In this document: piece by piece, positions 1 through 9,084 of the stretch
Position numbering within the stretch: the first letter of the stretch is position 1
Layout: each line of letters starts with the position of its first letter
Assembly (NCBI RefSeq): GCF_000091045.1
Contig: NC_006692.1
Span: 857,221 to 869,720 of the forward strand
Length of the DNA: 12,500 nucleotides
From: Cryptococcus deneoformans JEC21
Lineage: Eukaryota; Basidiomycota; Tremellomycetes; Tremellales; Cryptococcaceae
Direction of reading: 5' to 3'
Translations under genes and position numbers: made by a program
Notes under the pieces: model-generated
Databases searched by the model: none
What the model was told of the DNA's origin: nothing
The model's input: the letters and a program-made list of their open reading frames with translations, nothing else

Positions 1-2096
1 GAAAGCAAGTAACGTCAACTAGCCGCGGAACAATCATTCACAAGCACCCGAGAACAGGGCAGAAAAGCTGTGAGATGGTTATTGCCGGTGAACTGGAAAC
101 GTGAGCTATAAGTTCGTTTTGAACTTTCGTCGATAAAAGCTAAAGGGAAGGACACATCATGATATCAGGAGCGAAGCAATTCGTCACAGTCACGAAGCTT
201 ATAAGTCATGGAGTATGGTCTCCGGTTGGGAAAGACGGTCCATATTACAAAATGTACGTTTACTCAATGTACTGTCCTGCTGTGAATATACAGTTTCAGT
301 GGCTGATCGTTCTCTGACTCAGGCCTTACGATTGCTGAAGGAGCGGTCGGCAAATATTGCGAGCCTGCTTCGTGCAGATGCCGACTTTTCAGACCTTCTT
401 GTTCACAGCGATATAAACTCTTCTATAAACTTATTGGACGGTTCTGCTGAAACGTGAGCTGTTTCCCAGAAATATATACTTGTGGCCCATTGCTAATATG
501 CTAATAGAGCAATATCTATTGAAGCAAGGCAAAAACTGTCATCGCTCAGGGTCTTCGGCTGATGCAGGCTTTTACCTAGGGATATATGCCACAGACCGTA
601 GATGGTAGCTTGGCCATGGTAATGAAGGAACCACACGGGCCGGTTCTCAGCATACCTGCATTCAATTTCCCACTCACATTGGCAATGCGTAGCATAGGTA
701 AGCATGTATCGGCTATCCTCAGATAGTCATGCGCGAACACTCAACGGCGCAATATCATGACTTACAGTCTATCCCATCGCTTGCAGTAACACTGTGGTCA
801 TGAAGGGTGAGCATGGAATACTTTCCTCCAATACCGATGGGAAAATTGACCTTCTCTCATAGCATCACCACTTGTACCTCAGCTTTCAACCTTCATAGCT
901 GCGCTATTCAATGACGCAGGGCTTCCTCCCGGTGTGCTTCAAATATTGAGTTTCTCCGAAGATGAAGTGGGCAAAAGAGTCAAGCAGCTTATTTCTCACG
1001 ATGACATACGTGTACGACTATACCGGCGAAGGCAACTTCCTCTAAAGGTGACTGCTTCTCGCTGACATGATGAATACAGTTTGTCAACTTCACTGGTTCA
1101 GTCAGTTTAGGCAAACAGCTCGCAAGCCTTTGTGGACAATATCTTAAGTATGTGATAATATTGGGAACAAGTCAGGTGTTTCGGTCTAGACACTGACAAT
1201 ACTGTATTGAAGACCTTCAGTCATGGAGCTGGGGGGTAAAGCCCCAGCCATTGTTTTACCCTCCGCTAATTTACAGTTGGCGGCCAATCACGTGAGTTTC
1301 GTCTCTATTATTTTTTCCACTATGATTTTTGGTGTTGAGAAGTGAGGCTTCTGCAGATTTTATTTGGGGCATTTCTTAACTCGGGACAAGTCTGCATGTC
1401 AATGGAAAGAGTCATCGTCCATGAGAAAATTGCTGAAGAATTCGAGCAAGTTCTCAAATCAGAGGCCATCAAGGCAGGCTGGGCTGGGGGCATGGAGTTG
1501 GTCAGATCGGGAGCAGGAGAAAGAGCAAAACATATGGTTGACCAAGCTGTGAGGATGGTAAGAGTATTCTGCAAGCTGTTCAATTACATGCGGCTAACAG
1601 AATATCTCGCTAGGGAGCCAGAGTGATTTACAGCGCAGGAGCAGACGGCTCAGCCGCGTCACTTTCGTCGAAGTCTGCATACCCGCCAACGATCCTAGCT
1701 GATGTTCGCCGCGATGCGGATCTCTTTCAGGTCGAGTCATTTGCCCCCATTTTGACGGTCCAGTCGGGGTCTGATTTATCTTCAATAATTGCCATGGCGA
1801 ACTCTCACGAAACAGGACTTTCGGCGTCTGTCTTTTGTCAAGACCTCGCTTTGGCACTCAAAGTGGCACAAAGTTTACAGTCTGGGGCCGTCCATATAAA
1901 TGGTATGAGCGTCCACGATGAGCATGGACTGCCTCATGGGGGCACAAAAAGCAGCGGATGGAGCAGATTCAATGGCAAAGGCGCCATTGAAAGTTTTACT
2001 CAGACGAAAGTCATTCGAATTAATGGAACAAATCTCTCATTGCCATTGTCAGCGCTCTACCGTGGCTTACCAGAGAATGGTTCTAGTGAAATTTAA
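1..2096 (+). CDS. NAD(P)-dependent aldehyde dehydrogenase, vanillin/salicylaldehyde dehydrogenase-like (5' partial)
   Basis: It oxidises an aldehyde to its acid; the substrate is inferred to be aromatic from family resemblance only. Exons read as <1-100, 151-253, 323-453, 508-550, 580-697, 768-806, 863-1011, 1080-1147, 1213-1291, 1357-1557 and 1614-2096, all in phase, giving about 503 visible residues (the family is usually 480-500). Conserved elements appear in order: HPRTG near the N-terminus, WERRSILQN, the PAFNFP loop with the oxyanion Asn (664-666), VVMKAS with the cofactor-binding Lys (803-805), FVNFTGS, MELGGK with the general-base Glu (1226-1228), NSGQVC with the nucleophilic Cys (1393-1395), ESFAPIL, and the C-terminal LPHGG and FTQTKVI. 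The frame is already open at base 3, so the start codon is upstream of the window. The weak point is the junction at 551-579, where the intron is either 29 nt or 44 nt (to 594). Otherwise the gene looks functional, not a pseudogene. Confidence 0.9.
551..594 (+). other. Problematic ALDH intron: 29-nt (551-579) or 44-nt (551-594) alternative
   Basis: After the exon ending ...KLSSLR (550) the only in-phase GT is a weak GTCTTC donor. The frame then meets TGA, so something must be removed. The acceptor ACCTAG at 579 gives a 29-nt intron and keeps the family-like stretch GYMPQTVDG. The acceptor CCACAG at 594 gives a 44-nt intron and deletes five residues (GYMPQ). Both are phase 0. A CTGAT branch-like site lies at 559-563. 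The 44-nt version fits intron lengths elsewhere in the window; the 29-nt version fits the protein better. Confidence 0.5.
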
Positions 2097-2346
2097 TCTA
2101 TTGCGGCCACAGTACATTACCCCAGTCATATTTGCTTTTGGTCCGCTTTTGGCCTGGCGAGTACTTGCTGGGCACTCCGGTGTGCAGTTGAAAGAAAAAT
2201 TATTTCAAGATAGTAGAGCAACATTGTCAGTCATCGACGTCGGGCAATGTTGCAGGTGGTGGGCTAAGTTTCCACAGTGATGTTATCATGTTGACGCTGT
2301 CCGGCACTGTCATTATGCGTGCGTGACTGAAGTCTCATAGCAGGCA

Positions 2347-2367
2347 GCATCATGCATCATGCATCAT
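2347..2367. repeat. Three perfect tandem copies of the heptamer GCATCAT
   Basis: Three head-to-tail copies of a 7-bp unit occupy 2347-2367 in the intergenic region. It is a minisatellite-like micro-repeat with no evident function, and its length may vary between strains. Confidence 0.85.
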
Positions 2368-3213
2368 TCGTTGACACTTACCTTTCAAGCGAGTTCGTAA
2401 CGTCTTTCGAGTCACGAAGGGAGAGTAGCTCTCACATTAAGAATCCAATTTTCCACCGCTTGATCACAAGGCTACTTTGTTTCCGTACAATTACAGAAGT
2501 AAATCTTATCCAATTGCCAGTACTAGTACTACGGTACAATTAGTCCTGCGTATAGACCAGGCTCGACACAAGTCTCCCAATCAGGTCGCGATCCCGCTTT
2601 TTGATGGAGTCAACACCTCCGCCGGAGGGACTTGCACATGACTGAAAGGTTTGGAGTGATAGTTCGGAAAATTGTGGCCTGACCTGATCGTCTTATGTCC
2701 ATCACTCTTCTCTGTCCGCAAACATAGAGATAAATCGTTCTCTATACGTATAGTTTTGATTTTAGGCTACTCAGCTGTGCTTTCTATGTGCCTCAATGCG
2801 CAATAAAAGACGAGTTATTCCGGCTTGGGCCAAAAATTGGAGATCAAAATCGTTGGTAGTTCAGTTGTAGGTCGAGGCAGTTGTTCCCTGTCGTCCCAGT
2901 CGTCATTGTTTGGTGGCTCAAATCGCCCTTACTTTGATTTCATCTTTCCTATCCACCAGAGTGCATATGGCCCTGTAACTATGAGAGTTGGTAGATTAGG
3001 ATAAGCATTAGCGATTACCAGCAGCTTTGGGGCCCAATATTAGCTGTAGATGCTTTTATTTTATATAATAGGATTTAACTTCTTCGAGCGCGCGAATGAA
3101 AAGTGCTGGAACTACGTTACCTACTTGCTGTAGCCAAAAACCGTTATTCGTTACAAAAATAAAGCTCCTCCTGGGACCTTCCGCCCTTCTCGGAGGCGTT
3201 GAAACATCCTTTG

Positions 3214-3218
3214 AGGGG
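3214..3218 (+). promoter_or_regulatory. AGGGG stress-response-element-like motif
   Basis: The core AGGGG lies about 320 bp upstream of the PMP3-like start codon. In yeast this pentamer is the binding core of Msn2/4-type zinc-finger activators, and PMP3-family genes are often stress-induced. A 5-bp match occurs often by chance, so the assignment is weak. Confidence 0.2.
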
Positions 3219-3340
3219 GTTTACTGTTGTGTGTCGTCTCTATGTCCACCAAGCAAATGACGTCATTGCGACGAATGGTTTATACTTTTTAGTTCTGGAG
3301 CAAGAGTAACAGCAGCAAGCACGCAGCAAGCATCAGCAGG

Positions 3341-3352
3341 AATATATATAAG
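3341..3352 (+). promoter_or_regulatory. Putative TATA box of the PMP3-like gene
   Basis: An AATATATATAAG stretch lies about 180 bp before the ATG at 3533. It is followed by a C/T-rich leader without long ORFs, consistent with a TATA-directed start near 3380-3420 and a 5'UTR of 100-150 nt. Regulated stress genes often have such a box. It is inferred from composition and position only. Confidence 0.45.
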
Positions 3353-3532
3353 GCGTGTGCATTGTAGTAAATGCCAACTAGATCCGTTTCCCACCATCTC
3401 TTCTAGTCTCAAGTTTCGAGTGCAATCATCCCAACAAAATTCTTCGTCATACATCTTCAAGCGACAGACAATAATATCTCTGCCAGCACCGTGCAACTAT
3501 AGCTCACCCTTCAAGGACAACAGCTAACTCTA

Positions 3533-3998
3533 ATGGGTCGCCCTCCTTCCTGTGAGTCAAGATGGTCAATTTCTCTGAGCTAGCCACCACTCAATAAAGC
3601 TTTTGTGATTTCTAATCACATATAAATAGCTACTGGAGACGTTCTTCTCTATTTCTTGGCTTTGTTCATTCCGCCTATACCCGTGTAAGTTATTTCTCCA
3701 TCAGGAGATGGAGACTTGCAATCTGATTACTCTCTCAGCTTTATGAAGAGGGGATGCGCTGCGGATGTTTGGATCAATATCCTTCTTTGGATCCTTGGAT
3801 GGATTCCTGGTGAGTGATGGTGCACAATATATATATATATACAAGGATCGGAGATGTGCTTTTATAGCGTTTTGCGATTGTCACTAAACATGGACGATGC
3901 TGATTGGATTATCTTTAGGGGTTCTGCATGCTTGGTGGATCATCTCCAAATACGGGCGTCCTGAAGGAGCCCCTATAGGGTCCACTTCTCGTTACTGA
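3533..3998 (+). CDS. PMP3: PMP3/RCI2 (UPF0057) family plasma-membrane proteolipid, 74 aa
   Basis: Members of this family are tiny two-helix membrane proteins that influence plasma-membrane potential and cation/salt tolerance. Four exons (3533-3551, 3630-3684, 3739-3809, 3919-3998) join in phase to 74 residues. The family core is clear: TGDVLLYFLALFIPPIPV forms helix 1 (about residues 8-26), then the signature FMKRGCAADVWINILL, then LGWIPGVLHAWWIISKY as helix 2 (to about residue 60). The classic protein has about 55 residues. Here a short Ser/Pro leader and a polar tail (residues 61-74, ending TSRY) are added. All introns have GTGAGT or GTAAGT donors and TAG/CAG acceptors. Because the coding sequence is split so finely, it is invisible to simple ORF calling. 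Start choice: the first ATG of exon 1, with correct phase and length. Confidence 0.92.
3827..3841. repeat. (AT)n microsatellite in PMP3-like intron 3
   Basis: An uninterrupted AT dinucleotide run lies in the third, longest (109 nt) intron of the PMP3-like gene. It may be length-polymorphic; no function is indicated. Confidence 0.8.
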
Positions 3999-4597
3999 GC
4001 GTAGGCCACCGAAATATCATCAAAGTTATTTGTCTGGCGTGAGGATCTTATGTAGCTGTTGAACTTCAATATTAGCGATATCAATCTGAAGGAGAAGACG
4101 TATAATGGGGGGAAGGCGCAAGATTACGGTCATAAATATGGCTCAGTAGTATGGGATATTTAACATGCTGCAGTTTTATGATGTCCATGGAGATAAAGGC
4201 TTCAGTAACCATTTATTCATATAGTATATTAATTGGCTGTGTATGTATGCTCTGGCTGGCTTTGCATAGGCTTTTAAAAGCATGTCTCTGGATAAAGCAC
4301 AGGCCAACTAACACAGGTTACATCGTATTGTTGTTGTAAGGATGCCGTTGAAGAGCTAAAAAAATCATTTACATAACTTGTCCCAAAATGACTGCCGTAA
4401 AGGCGCGCGAGGACTCTGAAGATGCCTAATAACTTTATAACCTCGAGCCTAACTGTGCCATGCCTATATCGCTATCCACCGTGCTGCTTGCGCTTCACTG
4501 TTCTTCGTTGGTCTTTATCCTGTTCATCATTTTTGCAATCATCTCGACGACTGCTGGCTGTCTTTGACCTATCCAGCGTTCATCCTCACTGTTAAAA
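3999..4597. other. Intergenic region, PMP3-like gene to CUS1
   Basis: About 600 bp presumably holding the PMP3-like 3'UTR and the CUS1 promoter. A 62-codon ORF at 4151-4339 is hydrophobic but has no family resemblance, start context or splice partners, so it is not called. The last 100 bp before 4598 is pyrimidine-rich, as expected for a fungal leader. No other feature was seen. Confidence 0.6.
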
Positions 4598-6878
4598 ATG
4601 CCGACACCGTCTATAACGACAAATGGGACGGGGCCTCATACAACTGTGGCTACCCCTGTCAAATCATCTGCGGCAAAGTCAAGAGGTGCTCTCAAGCGTC
4701 TAAAGGCGAAAGCGAGGGCGGGTGGAGGGGGCGGAAAAGGAAGCAATCGAATGAGCGAGACCCCAACTGACACGGAAAGTGAGGCTGAGGTATGTCGGTT
4801 CGTTTCCGCAATTATATCGCGACGACACTGACAAATAGCGTCAGTCAACAACATCGACTGTAGATCTATCTACATTGGAGATTGATCCATCGGATCCACG
4901 CTTCTCAGCGTTCTCCAACATCTTTGCTCATTTTCAAGGGGGAGAGGGAGACGAAATTGCCGAGCAATTAGCGGGGCCAGCCAAGGGAGAGATTTATTAT
5001 TCAGATGAAGAGGACGATGACCAGGAAGCCAAGGAAAACGCAGTGAAGAGGGCCCAGGAGCAAGAGGGATTGACACGAAGGCAGCGAAGGCAGGCGGCTG
5101 TGAGTTTTGCCATTATATCTTCTCATTTTTATGCGACTAACTTGGGTCGTTTGCTTAGAAATTGACCGTGGCCGAGCTCAAGCAACTCGTCGATAGGCCA
5201 GAGGTCGTAGACTGGTATGATTGCGATGCGCGGGACCCGCGGCTTTTGGTCAACCTCAAATCTCACCGCAAGTGGGTATCTGGTACTGACTCATGGGAAT
5301 GATACTGATTATCCCAGTACTGTACCGGTTCCAAACCACTGGAACGCTAAGAGAGACTATCTAGCTGGCAAAAGGGGTATCGAGAAGCCGCCATATCTTC
5401 TTCCTTGTACGTAGTAGTCGGCTGAATATTTTTTGCTAGCTCACTGATGGCCTGATACTACTTAGCCTGGATTGCGGAGACGGGCATTGGGGAGCAGCGT
5501 GATGCGGTGAAAGCTAAAGAAGCGGAGCAAAGTCTTCGACAAAAGACCCGAGAGCGTGTCCAACCTAAAATGGGCAAGATCGACATCGATTACCAAAAAT
5601 TGCATGACGCCTTTTTCAAATTTCAGGGCAAACCTAGCATGAGCAAATTCGGAGAAGCGTAAGCACGTTTGAACTGGGTACTTGTATCCATTGGCTAACG
5701 ATTGGCTGATAAATGATGAAGTTACTACGAGGGTAAGGAGCTTGAGACTGACCTGCGAACCAAGAAGCCTGGAGAACTATCCCAAGAGCTTATAGAAGCA
5801 TTGTCAATCCCCCCTCTGGCTCCTCCACCTTGGCTCATTGCCATGCAGCGATTCGGTCCTCCACCTAGCTATCCTAACCTTCGTATTCGAGGTCTCAATG
5901 CGCCTATTCCGCCGGGGTACGTTGTGACAGTTAGATGAATGAACCTGGCTAAGAGTTCCACAGTGCTCAATGGGGTTTCCATCCAGGTGGGTGGGGAAAA
6001 CCGCCCATGGACGATTTCAATCGACCTCTCTACGGCGACGTCTTTGGCGTGCTGCAGGGTGCTGAAATAGCGGTGAGTGAGCTGTTACATGTATGAGGAA
6101 CACAGCTTGATATCTTGTCGCAGCATCAGAATGAAGTCGATCGAAGCCTCTGGGGTGAGATTGAGCACGTCGAAGAAGGTATGTGAAGCTCATCTTTATA
6201 TATTTCGGGATACTCACAAGTTGTGATAGAATCCGAAGAGGAATCTGAGGAGGAAGAAGAAGAGGAGGAGGAGGAAGCTGAAAAGCCTGCCGCCAACGTC
6301 CCTGCTGATGGCCTCGAGACCCCCTCGGGTTTGGCAACGCCGTCAGGTTACAACTCTGTCGTGTCTACAGTACCTGGCGGTCTTGAAACTCCTGATTTCA
6401 TGGACCTTAGAAAGAACACCAGAGCCCAGGCGGAGGATGTTCCATCTGGACCAAAGGAGTTGTACCAGGTCATCCCTGAGAGGGAAACTACCTCCCGGGG
6501 TCTTATGGGAAGTTCGACAGCTTATGATATCGGCGCTGTGGGTAAGGGTAGTGGAATTGCAGTGTTGGGTGCCGAAGATAGCGGCCGAAAGGTAAGTCAC
6601 TCTTTCAGTTGTAGATACCTGCCATCTGACGTATCATCGGATGATTGTAGCGTAAAGCAGGAGACGTAGATATCTCTATCGACACCGACGAAGAGCTCAC
6701 ACAGGAGCAACTTCGGGCCAAGTACGAAGCTTCTAGAACTCAGCAAAACCGAGTCTACGTCCCGGGGGCCGACGCGGATAGAAGCGGTTTCGACGATGTT
6801 ATGTCTGGTGAGATGAAGAAGAGGGCGAGGAAGGATGATAAAAGGGGAAAAGAGAAGGCCGAAAAGTTCAAGTTTTAA
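4598..6878 (+). CDS. CUS1: Splicing factor 3b subunit 2 (SF3b145/SAP145; yeast Cus1), 598 aa
   Basis: A nuclear component of the U2 snRNP SF3b complex that helps tether U2 to the branch site. Ten exons: 4598-4789, 4839-5099, 5159-5271, 5318-5406, 5466-5658, 5722-5916, 5964-6072, 6124-6178, 6230-6591 and 6651-6878. All nine introns (46-63 nt) are in phase. The N-terminal 64 residues are basic and low-complexity, with no SAP domain visible. The DUF382-type core follows (about 150-280: WYDCDARDPRLLVNLKS, HWNAKRDYLAGKRGIEKPP, QPKMGKIDIDYQKLHDAFF). Next comes the PSP-type region (about 297-345: PPPWLIAMQRFGPPPSYPNL), then GFHPGGWGKPP and PLYGDVFG. An acidic run lies at about 403-421. GLETP repeats and a basic tail ending EKFKF finish the protein, as in animal orthologues. 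The ATG context is AAAAATG, with A at -3. Confidence 0.96.
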
Positions 6879-7464
6879 TTCCAAGGTGTGCGGTTGTGAT
6901 TGTGTTTCGTTACCAGTATGTACTTTGCTGTTGCCACAGGAATTCCTAGGGTTCTCTATGCATCGATCTACTGAGTATACTTGATGCAATGTAAGAAGCC
7001 AGCTATGGCATCTTTCGCCTCAGCCGGTTTCAAGTGATGCTTGACATTGCTATGCCTTGGTCATTTGAGCGATGAATAAGACTGCCTCTGCATGCCCGTC
7101 ATGTAGGTTTGCGGACATGCAAGGTGTTATTGTCCGTATGAAAGGAGATCCGGAGATCGGAGTTTGAGGCAGGGTTGTTTACATAATGCGATGGATGAAA
7201 TGTGGTTGGTGGGCTACGATGCGGGGCACCGGCCCAAGTCCCCATAGAAGGGGCGGCTCGCAGTTTCGGACCGAGTAACTCGTAGCAGATACATCACCTG
7301 CGCGTCCTCGCCCTCTTAAAGCTTCCTGCTTTCGCATCCGCTTCTCATCCCAGCCCTCGTCGCATTTTTATTTTCCTCCGACCCTAGTGTGTAATTCCCG
7401 CAGCGCACGCGCCCGCCACATCCAGCTGACCGCGCGAAGCAGAGTATAGATTCAGTTATCCAAC
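6879..7464. other. Intergenic region, CUS1 to MDH (MDH promoter)
   Basis: About 590 bp. The left part is the expected CUS1 3'UTR. From about 7300 to 7400 the + strand is strongly C/T-rich, typical of promoters and leaders of highly expressed fungal genes. The MDH start context is CAACATGG. I see no TATA box at a convincing distance, no ORF with family resemblance and no structural RNA. Confidence 0.6.
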
Positions 7465-9084
7465 ATGGTCAAGGCTGTCGTCTGCGGTGCTGCCGGTAAG
7501 CGTCCATCGCCCCAATCCTCGTGCTCGGCATCCGTCGTCCTTGCATCCCACCAGACGGGAACACGTTGCTGACCCTGTCGCCAGGTGGTATCGGTCAACC
7601 CCTCTCCCTCTTGCTCAAGCTCAACCCTCTCATCACTGAGCTCAGTCTCTACGACGTCGTCAATGCGCCCGGTGTAAGTGCTCTATCGTTTACCTTTGTC
7701 CTTTGAAGAAGGCGTGCTTGCTTGAATACGTGAACTCGGGACGCTAACCTCTTATCCGGAAAGGTGGCTGCCGATTTGTCACACATCGCTACTCCCGCCC
7801 AAGTCGCCGGGTTCCTCCCTCCCGACAATGGAGCCGAGAAGGCCCTCAAGGGTGCCGATATCGTTGTCATCCCTGCTGGTGTTCCCAGGAAGCCGGGTAT
7901 GACCAGGGACGACCTTTTTGTGAGTAGATCTTTATCAGTATTGACTACACGGCGCTGACATCGTCTACTCTTAGAACGTGAGCATCTCTTGTATTTCAAG
8001 TCAGACCAGGCTCATTCTCTGTATGACGTGATGTAGATAAACGCTGGCATCTGCGCAACCCTTGCCCAGTCTATCGCCAATGCGTGCCCTGAAGCCTTTA
8101 TCCTTGTCATCTCCAACCCTGTCAACTCCACCGTTCCCGTCTTCGCCGAGACACTCAAGAAGGCTGGTGTTTTCAACCCAAAGAAGTAAGATCTCATTGT
8201 AGTCACAACGGGGACGCAATATCTAATAATCTATAGGCTCTTCGGTGTGAGCCACCTGGATGTTGTTCGGGCTTCCACCTTTGTCGCCTCTGTCCTGGGC
8301 AAGCCTAAAGATGCTGCAAACTATTCCGTGCCTGTCGTGGGAGGCCACTCTGGTGCTACCATCTTGCCCTTGTTGTCTCAGGCTAAGCCCGCTATCGTAA
8401 GCTTTTCGAGAGTTTTGCTTTTTCAGCGTATACTAATCGCACCATTCTAGGCTGAAGTTTTAAGTGATAAGGAGAAGCGGGATGCGCTTGTCCACCGAAT
8501 CCAATTCGGCGGTGACGAGGTCGTCAAGGCAAAAGGTTAATTGCTTATCATCTGTTTATACCTGTGAAATGCTGACCTAACCATCCTCAGACGGTGCTGG
8601 TTCTGCCACCCTTTCCATGGCCCAAGGTGAGGAGTCGCAATTACATTTGCAAATATCATTGCTAATCATCTTTGTCCAGCGGGCGCCGAGTTCGCCGAGT
8701 TCGTGTTGCAGGCCGCGTACGGAAGCCAGAAGGGCAAGGTCGTGCAGTCCTACGTTTTCTTGGGTGCCGACGCCGGTGGTAACGAGGTCAAGAAGGAGAT
8801 CAGCGCCGACCTCGACTACTTTTCCGTCAACGTGGAGCTTGGCGTCAGTGACATCAACCACTTTATTTGATACTTATTGACTCTTGCTTGTAGCCCAACG
8901 GTATTGAGAAGATTTTGCCGATCGGTAAGATTGACGACAACGAGAAAACTCTCCTTGCTGCTGCTGTGAAGGAACTTGGCCCAAGCATTGAAAAGGTACG
9001 TTATTGCCCCGCCTTTATATGCATGATGTCTAACAAAAGGCTATATAGGGCGTTAACTTCCAGCCCCCTCCTCCTAAGCTCTAA
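7465..9084 (+). CDS. MDH: NAD-dependent malate dehydrogenase, mitochondrial-type fold without a presequence, 336 aa
   Basis: Interconverts malate and oxaloacetate with NAD. Exons: 7465-7495, 7585-7673, 7764-7919, 7975-7977, 8037-8185, 8237-8396, 8451-8535, 8591-8626, 8680-8843, 8894-8995 and 9049-9084, all in phase. Visible motifs: the Rossmann GAAGGIGQ (9-15), the NAD-ribose Asp in LYD (34), substrate Arg82 and Arg88 in [12 protein letters not shown], Asn120 in NPVNST, Asp151/Arg154 in LDVVRASTF, and the catalytic His180 in GGHSG. The protein begins [12 protein letters not shown], directly at the first beta strand, so no mitochondrial presequence is encoded at this start. It ends PPPPKL, a variant of the peroxisomal PTS1. 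Cytosolic and/or peroxisomal location is therefore more likely than mitochondrial. The gene converges on the BRCA2 homologue. Exon 4 is a 3-nt microexon encoding Asn93. Confidence 0.96.
7975..7977 (+). other. 3-nt microexon (AAC, Asn93) of MDH
   Basis: AAC is flanked by a well-formed acceptor (...CTCTTAG, ending 7974) and a donor (GTGAGC, from 7978). Introns 7920-7974 (55 nt) and 7978-8036 (59 nt) are both phase 0. Including it gives DDLF-N-INAGI, which matches the strongly conserved LFN(V/I)NAGI of this enzyme family. Skipping it leaves DDLFINAGI with the conserved Asn missing but the frame intact. Confidence 0.85.

Larger units (their letters stand above)
2097..3532. other. Intergenic region, ALDH to PMP3-like gene
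   Basis: About 1.4 kb without a coding region I can support. ORFs here are short, unlike any family I know, and not joined by convincing splice sites. The left part should hold the ALDH 3'UTR, although no obvious polyadenylation hexamer lies close to the stop. An AATAAA occurs far away at 2802-2807. A perfect heptamer repeat sits at 2347-2367. The right 200 bp is the PMP3-like promoter and 5'UTR. No tRNA A/B boxes were seen. Confidence 0.6.

Noticed and set aside
208..457. ATG at 208 or 215 as the start of the ALDH gene
   Set aside because: The family-like stretch EAYKSWSMVSGWERRSILQN and the upstream HPRTG exon place coding sequence before both ATGs. The open frame runs to the left edge.
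1..2096. ALDH as a frame-broken pseudogene
   Set aside because: Every apparent break except the 551-579 junction coincides with good GT...AG signals in phase, and all catalytic residues are kept.
2352..2543. 63-codon plus-strand ORF
   Set aside because: Starts inside the GCATCAT repeat, has low-information composition and no splice or family support.
2544..2640. Minus-strand exon-like stretch (reads SIKKRDRDLIGRLV after a TTTCAG acceptor)
   Set aside because: It ends in a stop, no partner exon was found on either side, and no family resemblance was seen.
3263..3496. 77-codon minus-strand ORF
   Set aside because: Lies antisense over the TATA box and leader of the PMP3-like gene; no family resemblance.
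4151..4339. Hydrophobic 62-codon ORF between PMP3 and CUS1
   Set aside because: Cys/Leu-rich by chance in AT-rich DNA; no promoter, splice partner or recognisable membrane-protein motif.
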